A DNA stretch of 64,000 nucleotides from positions 9,993,072 to 10,057,071 of the forward strand of contig CM030931.1 of assembly GCA_018136815.1 (NCBI GenBank), written 5' to 3'. Below, piece by piece: positions 41,421 to 50,729 of the stretch (its first letter is position 1; every line of letters starts with the position of its first letter). The DNA is from Isochrysis galbana (Eukaryota; Haptophyta; Isochrysidales; Isochrysidaceae). The notes beneath the pieces were generated by a model that did not search any database, had not been told where the DNA came from, and saw nothing but the letters and a program-made list of their open reading frames with translations. A program made the translations under genes and the position numbers.

Positions 41421-41510
41421 ATGCAGACCTGCATGGACTTCCTGAAGAAGATGGAGTCCAAGTCGCGTTCCGTCGAAAGAGGACCAGGCGGCCTTTTTGT
41501 TTTTACTTAG
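41421..41510 (+). CDS. Small ORF carrying the KSRSVERGPGG tag
   Basis: A 29-residue frame MQTCMDFLKKMES followed by KSRSVERGPGGLFVFT and TAG. The 29-bp word at 41460-41488 differs from copies 1 and 2 mainly at third codon positions (GGG to GGA, GGT to GGC twice) plus one K-to-E change. That pattern is compatible with coding selection in this frame, but the sample is tiny. Confidence 0.25.
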   Translation: MQTCMDFLKKMESKSRSVERGPGGLFVFT

Positions 41511-41631
41511 TTGTGTTTTCGCACAAAACGTTTTATAATCTATTGTTCTAGTCACATTGTTGAGACGGGGTTCATCTGCTACACGTATATTTGCGCATCA
41601 CAAACGAAATCTTCATGCCCAGGTCACCGGG

Positions 41632-41961
41632 TCACCCTTTCCCAGGCCGGTTCTCCTCCACTAGTTCTACGCCCAGCTGTCGGAAGATGTTCGCGATGCT
41701 CTCCCGTTTTGGAAGGCCGATACTGTCGACGCTCACTTTCGACGCTTGTCCGGTCCAGTACCAGCTGAGGCCCCGGTGATACACGTGAAATGGGCAGTTG
41801 CCGAGAAGATTGCAAAGCACGGCTAAGAGAATAGCATCCATGAGCAATCCGAGGCCACATGATTGAAAGCGCACCTCCGGCTGGCATTCGATTGCTGCGG
41901 CGATGAATTGCAGCTGGGCCAAGATTGGGCAAGATTGGGCATATAATACTTTCTGAATGAG
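41632..41961 (-). pseudogene. 3' gene fragment of unknown family
   Basis: A minus-strand open stretch with no ATG at its start, bounded upstream by TAG at 41962 and preceded by an acceptor-like CTCATTCAG. It reads AQLQFIAAAIECQPEVRF, CGLGLLMDAILLAVLCNLLG and FRQLGVELVEENRPGKG, with a natural-looking end. It seems to be the last exon or a 5'-truncated copy of a gene. Its 3' side runs into the 29-bp word at 41460, as with the other fragments. Confidence 0.4.
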
Positions 41962-42448
41962 CTAGAGGAACCGTGTGTCGCATCCGCGATCGACTTCGGG
42001 CCTTCTGCTACTTCGTGCGTCTTCGTGCTTGATCGTGCTTGTTCGCCCTTTTGGAATCCTGTGCGGCAGGATTGTCCCTCGTTTCCGTTATGGTGCGATT
42101 CCCCTTCCAAACGGGATCGCCGACAGATCGCCTTGCGATCGTCGTCCGTCGTCGTCTGGCCGGAGTGTTTGGGTTTGATTTCAGTCGAGTTATGTGAGAA
42201 AGTCGTGGGGCGAGAGTCGGAGTGTTTTCCTGGGTGTCTCTGTCCGTCGTCCTGTCGTCAGCCGTCATCCGTCGCTCTCGCTCTCTTCGCTCTCGCTCTT
42301 GTAACACTCATACCTTACAACCTCGCCTCGCCTCGCCAGCCCCTGCCACCACAGCACTCCTCTCACTCGCCCTCGCCTCTCGCCGCTCGCTCGATGTCGT
42401 TCTCGCCGCCGTCCTCGCCCTCGCCCAAGCCCGCCTGCCCGCCTTCCT

Positions 42449-42575
42449 CTGCTGACGGGCTGAGGGCTGAAGCCCGTCAGCACCTCCGAAGTCGTTCCCT
42501 CAGCCGCGCCTACCGCCGGCTTGGCCCCTTCCTCATTGCCCTCAGGCCCTATGGGCCATCCCAATTCGTCATCCA
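42449..42575 (+). repeat. CTGACGGGCT repeat, copy 1
   Basis: Contains a hairpin (CTGACGGGCTGAGGGCTGAA with GCCCGTCAG), then CACCTCCGAAGTCGTTCCCT and CCTCATTGCCCTCAGGCCCT. Copies lie at 42955-43090 (+) and 57940-58060 (-). Confidence 0.8.
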
Positions 42576-42652
42576 CGTCTGTCGCTCTCTCGTTCCTCGC
42601 TCCACTGCACTTTTTGTCGTTCTAATTGATCAACTTTCGAATGGATTATCAT

Positions 42653-42877
42653 CTAATTTTTAAACAAATTAGAAGTCAATTTCATATGTGCAAATTTATT
42701 AATATGGCGATCGCATAGCTCTATGGCCTCTTCGCTAGCCTTTATAACCACATAATTACTCTCGATTTGTTTCGAGAGTTGTTCCACCAAGCCCGCCATT
42801 TGTTTGTTGTATTCACGGCCACATTTTTTTTGAGACCTCCTCCCTTCGTTTGAAGTGCGAATTGCGGATGCCTTCAT
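42653..42877 (-). CDS. Small lysine-rich coiled-coil ORF
   Basis: A 74-residue frame (ATG 42877, stop 42653) of lower GC than its surroundings, reading EYNKQMAGLVEQLSKQIESN and VVIKASEEAIELCDRHINKF, with amphipathic helices. I do not recognise it. It lies between two copies of the CTGACGGGCT repeat and may be a remnant of a mobile-element gene. Confidence 0.35.
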   Translation of the reverse strand: MKASAIRTSNEGRRSQKKCGREYNKQMAGLVEQLSKQIESNYVVIKASEEAIELCDRHINKFAHMKLTSNLFKN

Positions 42878-42889
42878 CCTTCATCCCCT

Positions 42890-43090
42890 TCGCGCCAAAC
42901 GAGGGGTACCAAATGAAGGCAAACGACCTAAGCCCGCCTTCCCACCCTCCTGTGCTGACGGGCTTGCGCCCGTCAGCGTCTCCGAAGTCGTTCCCCTCGC
43001 CGCGCCTGCCGCCGGTGTGGCCCCCTCCTCATTGCCCTCAGACCTCAGACCTCAGACCCAGTCAATCAATGGGTCAGCCGAATTCGTCAG
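42890..43090 (+). repeat. NEGYQMKANDL segment and CTGACGGGCT repeat, copy 2
   Basis: 42895-42930 matches the first block of the 2.4/2.9-kb duplication in inverse orientation. From 42955 the second copy of the CTGACGGGCT repeat follows (GTGCTGACGGGCTTGCGCCC...CCGAAGTCGTTCCCCTCGCC). Confidence 0.7.
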
Positions 43091-43094
43091 TCGT

Positions 43095-43238
43095 CGGCGC
43101 GCGGCGCGCGAGCGCTCTGGCGACAGCGGTGTGTCCATGGGCAAATCGCCCGGACTGGCGGCTGGCGGCCAGGGAGGAGCGAGTCGGTGCGCGCTCCACG
43201 CTCCATACCCATGCATTTATCTATCGTTTTAACGATAG
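43095..43238 (-). mobile_element. 5' fragment of the MDTPLSP element with hairpin
   Basis: Hairpin CTATCGTTTTAACGATAG at 43221-43238. On the minus strand an ATG follows about 15-20 nt later, then GGAGCGCGC and a frame containing MDTPLSPERS. This matches the 5' ends at 59060 and 18560. Confidence 0.65.
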
Positions 43239-43249
43239 TTGCTGTTAGT

Positions 43250-43795
43250 ACCAGTACGATGGCGGACGTGGGACTGGCCGAAGCGGTGCGAGTCACGCTG
43301 TGCGATCAGGGAGGGCCTGGATGGGTGTGTTGAGTGCTCAGCACATGCCAAAGGCAAAGGGCATAGCCTGAAGTTGACTGACGGCCACCCTTCCCCCCTG
43401 GCCCCTCAGGGGAGGATAGTGCCTAAGGGGAGGGCGCGCAAGGCGCCGGCCCCCCCTAATCCCCCCATGACCCTTACCCCTACTTTAAAAGTAAGTTTTG
43501 ACGTCGTAGAAGTGTACCTAAGACTAGCGTAGTAGCGCCCACAGGCCTACGAGAGGGCAGGCAACATGGCACACACCACACGCATGCACCAAGTACCAGG
43601 CAAGGGACACATCGCACCTTCTCGTGCCTTGCTCCCAAAGCCCGGTCTCGCTACGCGCGTGTGACGGTGGTCGGTCGCCCAGCGCCTCATGTAGACGCAA
43701 AAGGGACAGCTCACATCGCGGAAGAAAATGTGTCTTCAGTCCCTGGTGGCATGTATAAATAACGTTGTGTCGAGCAAATACATAGTTGCTGCATG
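43250..43795. other. Intergenic, unique DNA
   Basis: No gene recognised; includes a C-rich stretch at 43440-43470 and the 3' UTR of the GT7-type gene. Confidence 0.4.
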
Positions 43796-43799
43796 TGAA

Positions 43800-45176
43800 T
43801 CATCGCACAATGTCGCAGGTAAAGGGGCCTTTGTAGTCGTACATCTTAAGTATTTGGATGTTGGGCGACATGCCTCCTGCCTCGAGCCTGCGCCCTCCAG
43901 ACGGCAGCAGTGCAGACGCGGTGGTTTCATTCAAAATCAAAGCATACCATAAGGTTGTATACCTAGGCACGCCGTAGGTCCCTTTCATGTCGGCGCGCTG
44001 CCAAGGGTGTGCACAGATTGCAACACGATGCAAACGCACCGCTCCCTCCCCGATCTCGATGAGCACGTCCAGCTCGTATCTGAAGTTGTATAGAACACGT
44101 GCTCGTGAGGCAGCGACGACGCGTGCAATTCGGCCCACAGTATTGAACATCACCCGCTTCGCCACGGCCATGACTCCATGTGGTATGGAGGTCGGGTCAA
44201 TTGGAGCATCGCACCCGTCATCGCGCTCACCCCCATCTGCAACGCATGCCCGGGGGGTGACATGGGCCATCGCACTCTTTTCGTCAAGGTGAACATTGAC
44301 GACATGCATCTTACATGCACCGCACTGTGTGAAACGTCGCTTGGAGACTACAGTATAATTCAGTGAAGTGAGCCCATCGCGAGCCATGTGGCTCGCGGGG
44401 TTGGAGAGGTGCGATTGCGCGAGGGCAATATTGCTTGTTTGGCGAAGCAGAGCCATTGCGTCGTCCACCTTTATCTTTCGGTCCAAGTGCACGCACTGAG
44501 AGCAGTGCTGGTGTACCATGCAATCATCTAGACGCTCCCCATGCTCTGGAACGAGACCACACCAACGCAATCGCCCAAACAGCTCATTATCCTCATGCCC
44601 CCAGCCCCAAAATTCGTTGGAGAACCCATTGATGGCCTTGTACGTTGAGGACGCGGCGATCAACACGCCACCTGTGTATGACGAGGGGTGCAGGACGCGC
44701 GGGCGCATGCCCGGGAACGTATAATACTTGGAGACTGCATCCTCACATTCCTGCGTCTCGGAGGATGGGAAGCGATCCGCATCGTGGATCGCAACATAAT
44801 CTGGCTTCAGTCCACTCGAGTGGAGCAGCAGAAACCCCACGTTCGCAAGCGCGCCACGATTGAAAGGCAAGGAATCGGACTGGTTAACGATGATGATATG
44901 TGTGCCACTCTGCGAGCACCCGCTATGCTGCTCGTTCATCCACTCGCAGAACCTGGGCATGACGGAGCCGAGATCGGAGCCACGGTACGGCACGACAATC
45001 CCCAGCCGCTTCCTCTGCTGCGAGCTGGGCGGCGGCGTGCCGATACACTCGTGGCGGGGTGGCGTGCGGACGCAGCCACCGAGCATATGCGCCTCATACC
45101 ACGAACAACCCGGCGAGATGTAATTGAAGCCGGCCTGCGAGGCGGCTATCAGGAGGGCGCTGCTGCCGGCGGCCAT
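43800..45176 (-). CDS. GT7 family (beta-1,4-galactosyltransferase-like) glycosyltransferase
   Basis: A single-exon 458-residue protein from the ATG at 45176. The N-terminus is short and hydrophobic (SALLIAASQAGFNYI), a possible signal anchor for the Golgi lumen. The catalytic region (~60-250) has RLGIVVPYRGSDLGSVMPRF, HIIIVNQSDSLPFNRGALAN, YVAIHDADRFP (DxD-type motif, here DAD), YTGGVLIAASSTYKAINGFS and FWGWGHEDNELFGRLRWCGL, which follow the GT7 order closely; the usual WGWGGEDDD is altered to GHEDNE. Such enzymes transfer Gal, GalNAc or Xyl from UDP-sugar using Mn2+. The ~200-residue C-terminal part (KRRFTQCGACKMHVVNVHLD, VLYNFRYELDVLIEIGEGAV) has no family I recognise and may be an accessory domain. 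The acceptor is unknown. Confidence 0.9.
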   Translation of the reverse strand: MAAGSSALLIAASQAGFNYISPGCSWYEAHMLGGCVRTPPRHECIGTPPPSSQQRKRLGIVVPYRGSDLGSVMPRFCEWMNEQHSGCSQSGTHIIIVNQSDSLPFNRGALANVGFLLLHSSGLKPDYVAIHDADRFPSSETQECEDAVSKYYTFPGMRPRVLHPSSYTGGVLIAASSTYKAINGFSNEFWGWGHEDNELFGRLRWCGLVPEHGERLDDCMVHQHCSQCVHLDRKIKVDDAMALLRQTSNIALAQSHLSNPASHMARDGLTSLNYTVVSKRRFTQCGACKMHVVNVHLDEKSAMAHVTPRACVADGGERDDGCDAPIDPTSIPHGVMAVAKRVMFNTVGRIARVVAASRARVLYNFRYELDVLIEIGEGAVRLHRVAICAHPWQRADMKGTYGVPRYTTLWYALILNETTASALLPSGGRRLEAGGMSPNIQILKMYDYKGPFTCDIVR

Positions 45177-45179
45177 CGC

Positions 45180-45955
45180 CTCCTTGCGCCGACGGCATCC
45201 GTCTTCTTCCGTCTTCTTTTTTTCCCCGACCTTTTCTTGAAAAGTATGTAGAATTCTCCTTTAACTCCTTGCTGCCTGCTGCCGGCTTGAAGCGCCAATT
45301 TTGGCGCTTCGGTTTCACGCTTAGAAGCAGCGTGTACAGCATGAGGTGCGTGTAAGGGATGAGTGAGATGCCGTGGGCGAAGAGTGGCGCAACGTATTCT
45401 TTCTTCTCGGGCCCCCTCCAAGAGAGCCATCGTGCCCCCCCCCCCCCCCCCCCCCCCGCGCGCCCGCGCCGAGCCATGCGCCATGATGCCACTTGCCCCA
45501 GCTGTCGCCGTCGTCGTCCTCGAAGATGCGGAAGATGTGCCGGCACATCTCCTACCTAAACGACGTATTTTTGTTAGAAAGTGAAGCTCCAATATTGGGG
45601 CTGCACCTTTTTTCAGTTATTTCACTTAATTCATGTCTAGATCACCCAATCTATGGGTTGTTAAATCCATGTCCAAGGGCCAAGGGTGTGGGGGAATGTC
45701 CCTCAGAGTCCCCTGAGAGCTTGGGGGCTACGGATGAGCGGGTAGCGAGCAGTTGACAAAAGAAAGTGTGGAAGCTCCAATTTTGGCGCCTCGGCAGCAA
45801 GGAGTTAAAGGTGTGGGGCATTCAATACTCCTAGAGTATGTGTATGTATGTGGGTGGGGGTGGGGGGGGGTTAATAATAGGGCGGTCAAACAGGGCTTTT
45901 AACTTCTAAGGGTGAAAATTCACTAAGTCAAGATTGAGGTCTTATCGCGAGATCT
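45180..45955. other. Intergenic with C-run and a small dispersed repeat
   Basis: A C-run is at 45437-45457. The phrase GCTCCAA(T)TTTGGCGC(T/C)TCGG occurs in both orientations (45290-45310 and 45775-45790), next to AAGGAGTTAAAG and its complement, suggesting an inverted duplication. The ~60-bp repeat seen at 12323 and 27160 is at 45880-45945. Confidence 0.5.
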
Positions 45956-45975
45956 TAGGATATGCTACTGGAAAG

Positions 45976-46724
45976 AACTAAGTTTATACTTAGTTCGCCC
46001 ATGGGGGGGCACGAGCCCCCCTCTCTCTCCACTCCTCCCCTGCCGTGGGGGAGGAACCACCCATCCTCCTGGCATGCCTGATGGCTTGCCAGGAGGCCAC
46101 TGCCCTGCCGACCCACTCTCTCCCTGACAGGCTCGCCTGATTCGCGCGTCCTGGCCCCTCGTGGCCAACCCATCGCTCCACCCCCCCCCTCCCCCCCTGT
46201 TCGACAGACAGACAGGTGCAGAGTGGGGGCCCCTGAGGCCCAGGAGCGCCAGCGAGGGAGAGGCAGGGGAGACCAGGGCCCAGCCCCAGCCTCCTCTGCC
46301 CCCTGAGCTGACCTCCATGAGCCTCCATGAGGCAGCTGCAGGCCTGCCGCAGGCGCGCCATCGCGCGTGCCTGCAGGAGAGGGGAGAGAGAGCGCGGAGA
46401 AGGGGGTGGGCGGAGCGAGGGCTCCGCTCACCGGAAAATATGTAAGTCCCGCACCTGTTTACAGGAGAAGTCGGGACTGAGGACGCCGCCAGCCCGGTAG
46501 GCATAGGAGGAAGGGGGGAACGGATCACCGGGGGGGAGGCGCGGGCCACCGACCATATCTAAGCCCTTTTCGTCCCCTATCCCCCTAGTAGTGCACGGGG
46601 GGAGTCGCTTGATGGCGGGGGGGGAAGGGCCGGGAGAGAGGGGGTGTAGAAAGTTTTGCTGCGTGAGTAGAAAGTAGAGGGTCCACGGCCGCGTGTGCGG
46701 TGAGACTATTAAGAAGTTAAAAAA
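45976..46724 (+). mobile_element. Retroposon with 16-bp target-site duplication, 749 bp
   Basis: Flanked by a perfect 16-bp direct repeat ATATGCTACTGGAAAG (45960-45975 and 46725-46740). It begins with the perfect hairpin AACTAAGTTTATACTTAGTT, followed by a GC-rich body, a conserved 3' part (CCCCCTAGTAGTGCACGGGG, GGTGTAGAAAGT, CCGCGTGTGCGGTGAGA) and ends ATTAAGAAGTTAAAAA. The long duplication and A-rich end indicate target-primed reverse transcription. It lacks an intact ORF or tRNA/7SL-like head, so it is a non-autonomous retroposon. Copies or fragments lie at 8.3, 18.2, 25.8, 27.8, 54.1, 54.5 and 59.1 kb. Confidence 0.85.
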
Positions 46725-46744
46725 ATATGCTACTGGAAAGGGGT

Positions 46745-47305
46745 ATATTAGGCAGAATCTAATGAGAAATATGCACATTTTCGACGCCATTCAACACACA
46801 GACCCAAAAACGTTTTCGCGCTCGTGCGAAATCGACGTCGACCACAAAAGTGCACCACAGGTCGCGCTGTGCGACGCGCGCCTGCGTTCCCCGGGCACGG
46901 TTACCCCCGGGCAGGCAGTACAAAACCCTGTGCGGGCGCACCGCGTCGCCTGCGCCCTCCACCTCGCCCCTGCTGGCATCTACTGCCAGCCCCTCGCGCG
47001 CATGCCGTGCACGGCAGGCCGCGAGGCGTCAAAATGACGGTGCTGCGCATGATGGGCTGCCCCATCACGCGCGGCACCGCCTCAGCATGGTGGAAGGGGG
47101 TGCCTGCTGGCCTCCTGGCCGCGCAGACCCTCGCCAGAGCGGCCACAGGCCGCTTGCGAGGCCACTGGCGAGGCCAGCGACCATCGCTGCGGCCGCCATC
47201 GCGCGCCGCCGCAGGAGAAAAAGATCAAATTGATTATAGTTTTGCCAAATTATAATCTTGGTAATTTAGTCTTCATTTCACCAGTCCAAGACACATATGA
47301 GCACA
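46745..47305. other. Intergenic, GC-rich unique DNA
   Basis: Short overlapping frames on both strands without recognisable domains. No gene supported. Confidence 0.4.
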
Positions 47306-47309
47306 ATAC

Positions 47310-47669
47310 ATGACCATGAGCATGCCCAAATACCAATGTTTCGGTAGCCAACCAGTCTTACCATATGAGATTGTCGAATCATCGAAAGAAAAGGAGGGGT
47401 TGTCTCTCGAAATCGAACGTGAGACGCTCGAAGACACGAGGCTGTCCGTCAATTCAGCACGTCAATGCGAAAACAAAACTACCTTTTGTGCTCCATGTTC
47501 CATGTTGGGATGTTGTGCTATAAAAACGGGCAAACTATTGACTGGCCCGTGCTTGGCGGGCACGACTTGTGTGTCTCCCAACGTGAATGGCCTTGGAGGT
47601 CATCCGTGTGTACAAAAATTCCAAAAGTTGGCTCGAGATGAGCGCAAAGCAGCCGGTGTCCAATCGTGA
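47310..47669 (+). CDS. Small hypothetical ORF
   Basis: A 119-residue frame from an ATG (followed by two more ATGs), containing EIVESSKEKEGLSLEIERET and a Cys-rich middle (FCAPCSMLGCCAIKTGKLL, GPCLAGTTCVSPN). Composition is more protein-like than that of neighbouring frames, but no family is recognised and no homologous copy is seen in the window. It could be an exon or spurious. Confidence 0.25.
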   Translation: MTMSMPKYQCFGSQPVLPYEIVESSKEKEGLSLEIERETLEDTRLSVNSARQCENKTTFCAPCSMLGCCAIKTGKLLTGPCLAGTTCVSPNVNGLGGHPCVQKFQKLARDERKAAGVQS

Positions 47670-47679
47670 TTCACGACAC

Positions 47680-49640
47680 GATTGCCCACAGAAATCGATC
47701 GCAACCATCACGCCTGAAGCTTTCAGGCCGGTGCTTGGCTAGATTACATATTGAATCTACTAGTAGCCAAAAGAACGGGCGGTCTAGAGCTCGAAATTCG
47801 CCCTTCTGCCCAATTTTCGAGCCCTCCGTGCGGAGAAAAATTCTCCCTTTAGACGTCAAACAAAAAGCTATCAATTCTACAGTACTGTTCGGCCGCGCGC
47901 GTCGCGCCGTCGCAGATCACGCTGCAGGCTAGCTTAAATTATATTTCTAGATTGCTACCAGCCCTATGATGCACGTGAAAATTCGAGGAACCGACGAAAA
48001 CATAGAGAGAACGCCACCTGCTGATAAAAGAGTCTCATATTTGCCTCCTCCCACTGCTGCGGTGTCACACCTGCAGCAGCAGAAGGGGCATTGAGAAGGA
48101 GTGAGAGCGTCATCTGTGACATGCGGTGTGGGAGCGAGAGAGTGCGATATGAAGAAGAAGAAAGGATTTCCTAGGTGAGTTGCCGCCGGCGTTTTCTTCC
48201 ATAAACACCCTTACGGTTAAAATGTTTTGCCTTACAATGTACCCCAGTGGGGTACGGATCGAGCATGGCGGTACCCCTCTAACAGTCCCTCGCGCCATGG
48301 CCCCTTTCCTGCCGCAACGGTGGCTGACGACGCCACCAAATTGGTGCGAGGCCCCCCCCCCCCCCCCCCCCCCGACTACCCTGGGCCGACAAGGTTCGGT
48401 GCCCGCCATTGGGCCGAGCCACAATCACCCAAAGTGGGGCCATTCGAGAAGACTCCCTCCATCGCTCCCCCCCCTTCCCACTCGGAGGCTCCGTCGCCCT
48501 CGTCGGGCGATGTCCGACACGCCTGCTGGACCACCTCCCAGCTGACCCTCGTCATGGGTCTGTGCATGCTCTCAGGTACCAACTTTTTGAGACCCGAGGC
48601 CCTATCTACTCACTACCGACCGACCGACATGCCGACACAGGTGCGATCGCGCGCGGCACACTCCCAGAGACCCAGAGATTCCCTGTCTCTCACCACAAGT
48701 CCCCCGTCAATGTCTTGGCGCAAGAACAGCACGCGCATCACACCAAGCTGACTCTGCCACCACCCCCGATCCCAATCAGACTTTTTCTGAAATTTCCGAG
48801 ATTCTCAAGAGCCTCTCCTCCATCAAGAATGTCGTTGTGCGCGTGAAAGCCGAGGCCTTTGGCATCCAATGGGCTGCAGAGCACTCCATGCAGCCGAAGT
48901 ACAAAGGCCCTCTGCGGCGCATCGCGCGTTGCCACTTCACCAAACCCGCTCCCGTGGTCATATATGGGTATATCCCAAGAGGTCCGGTCAAATTTACCCT
49001 TCCCACGCGTCCCCATCGCTCGCAGGTCCGCAATGCGTATCTGTACTCGTAGCAACGACAAGGCCCTGCGATCTGTGTATTTGGGTGTGTTGGGGGGCAA
49101 GTTTGGCGGCGTTTCAGGTGTGTGATTTGGCTGGAGTGTGCTTGTATGACTTGTTGGATGCAGTCCAGCGAGGGGCGCTGCCTCTTTCCGCTGATGTGGC
49201 GAGCGGTGTGCAATTTTGTGTTGTAGCGTTCCATACCCCGGGGAGACGTCCGTGTCCAAGTGGAGTTCAAAATGTTGCTTTAAAATCGTGCGTGACGAGC
49301 GAGTTGGGCGTTGATGCCCGTAGAGGTATTGTAGATCACATCATAATAGACCTATGAATCAAATTTCTTAGCCTCCACCACTAAATAAGTGCTCCATCCC
49401 ATTGCTGCAAGTTTGGGGTACAATGTAGAAATTGGGGTAAAGAACCGAACCCCTTTATCCGCTTATCTCCATACTCTCACCGACGAGAATTTCGTTGTAG
49501 TGTCGAAAAGTCGCAAGGCACCGCCGTAAGAACGACCATAAGATTCATCGTAACAGCACCGTAAGATTGAGGTATGAACATGGACAGAGTACGAGGTGAC
49601 TGCCAGCGAGCCAGCGAAATGGGACCGTCACCCTGACGTA
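47680..49640. other. Intergenic, no supported gene
   Basis: A C-run is at 48353-48373. Several overlapping frames (48227-48846, 48738-49270) look like shadows of one another without recognisable domains. I saw no repeats matching the rest of the window. Confidence 0.4.
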
Positions 49641-49647
49641 CAGTTTA

Positions 49648-49920
49648 CGGGGGGGAATAGCTCCTGGGGGCTGGAGGACAGCCCCCCGATAGCTATCGGC
49701 GCCCGTCGTTTCCCCCCAATAGCTATCGGGGGCCGCCTTTCGCCCCCGATAGCTATTGGGGCCCGACCTTAAAACGCGATAGCTCCCCGGGGGACGTAAA
49801 ATCTCCCAATAGCTCTCGGGGGATTCTCTCGGTCCCCCGATAGGAGTATAGCTTTGGCGATCGGGAGAAAATTTCCCCCCGAGAGCTCCTGGGGGCCCCC
49901 GAGAGCTTCCTGGGGGGCGT
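49648..49920. repeat. Array of CCCCCGATAGCTATCGGGGG-type palindromes
   Basis: About eight imperfect units of ~25-35 bp. Cores include CCCCCCGATAGCTATCGGCG (49684), CCCCCCAATAGCTATCGGGG (49712), CCCCCGATAGCTATTGGGG (49743), CGCGATAGCTCCCCGGGGG, CTCCCAATAGCTCTCGGGGG and CCCCCGAGAGCTCCTGGGGG. Several substitutions on one arm are matched on the other or tolerated as G-T pairs. The array ends ~135 bp before the TENA/THI-4 start codon. On the minus strand it can also be read as SYRG/SYWG-type peptide repeats without an obvious gene. Confidence 0.85.
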
Positions 49921-50054
49921 TGGCTCGTGGGGGGTACCATATTAGCCCTTATGGAGGGCGGTGAAGAGGATCGATCGGAAGGTTCGGCCCCGCGCGCTCG
50001 CTGCCGCCGCTCTCGGCACCCGGGCTCGATCGCCAGGCGCGCGCGCGCACGGAC

Positions 50055-50723
50055 ATGGGCTCGCAAGCTGGCTTCACGGAGTCCATGCGCCAGGCAGCCG
50101 GCACCAAGTGGACCTGCATCGTCAACCACAAGTTTGCAGACGAGCTGGCCGCCGGCACCATCTCTCCTGCAGTCATGAAGAGATACTGCATCCAGGACCA
50201 TCGCTTCCTCGACAGCTTCGTGGTCCTGCTCTCGTCAATGGTCGCGCATGCGCCTTCGCTCCCCGACCGCGTCCCTGGCTGCCAATTTCTCGCGCTGATC
50301 ACAGGCAAGGAGAACACCTTCTTTGAGCGCGTCTTTGAAGCCATGGGCGTCAATGCTGATGAGCGTGACGCCATTCCAGACGAGCCGTGCACGGTCCGTT
50401 TCAAGGAGTTGATGCGCGACGCAGCTGCGAGCGGTTCCTTGGTTGAGATGCTCAGTGTACTTGTGGTTTGTGAATGGTCATACCAGAGTTGGGGCGAGCG
50501 CGTGCTTCCCGCTAGCGTTGCTGAGCCTTGGTATTGCCAGGAGTGGATCGCACTGCACAGCGGAGATTACTTTGGATCAGTGGTGAGGTATTTACGCGAT
50601 CTGCTGGACCGAGAGGCGGCTAAAGTGAGCGATGCAGAGCTTGCCTGTGCGAAGGCGCGCTTCTTGCAAGCAGTCGATATCGAGAACGATTTCTTCGACA
50701 TGGCGTACAACACTAATCCGTGA
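50055..50723 (+). CDS. TENA/THI-4 family protein
   Basis: A single-exon 222-residue protein from the ATG at 50055. It is all-helical with the TENA/THI-4 pattern: an N-terminal helix with HKFADELAAGTISPAVMKRY, then CIQDHRFLDSF, CQFLALITGKENTFFERVFE, a helix with LSVLVVCEWSYQSWGER (conserved Glu and Tyr near the pocket), YCQEWIALHSGDYFGSVVRY and a last helix FLQAVDIENDFFDMAY. Bacterial TenA hydrolyses aminopyrimidines to salvage thiamin; eukaryotic relatives act in thiamin salvage or as related phosphatases/hydrolases. The catalytic Cys of TenA is not certain here, since CEWSY is the only well-placed Cys. No thiamin pyrophosphate riboswitch was found upstream; instead there is the palindrome array at 49.65-49.92 kb. 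Confidence 0.85.
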   Translation: MGSQAGFTESMRQAAGTKWTCIVNHKFADELAAGTISPAVMKRYCIQDHRFLDSFVVLLSSMVAHAPSLPDRVPGCQFLALITGKENTFFERVFEAMGVNADERDAIPDEPCTVRFKELMRDAAASGSLVEMLSVLVVCEWSYQSWGERVLPASVAEPWYCQEWIALHSGDYFGSVVRYLRDLLDREAAKVSDAELACAKARFLQAVDIENDFFDMAYNTNP

Positions 50724-50729
50724 GGACTC

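Noticed and set aside
49400-50054. Possible thiamin pyrophosphate riboswitch before the TENA/THI-4 gene
   Set aside because: I found no CTGAGA-type element or matching second conserved stretch; only the GC palindromes are present.
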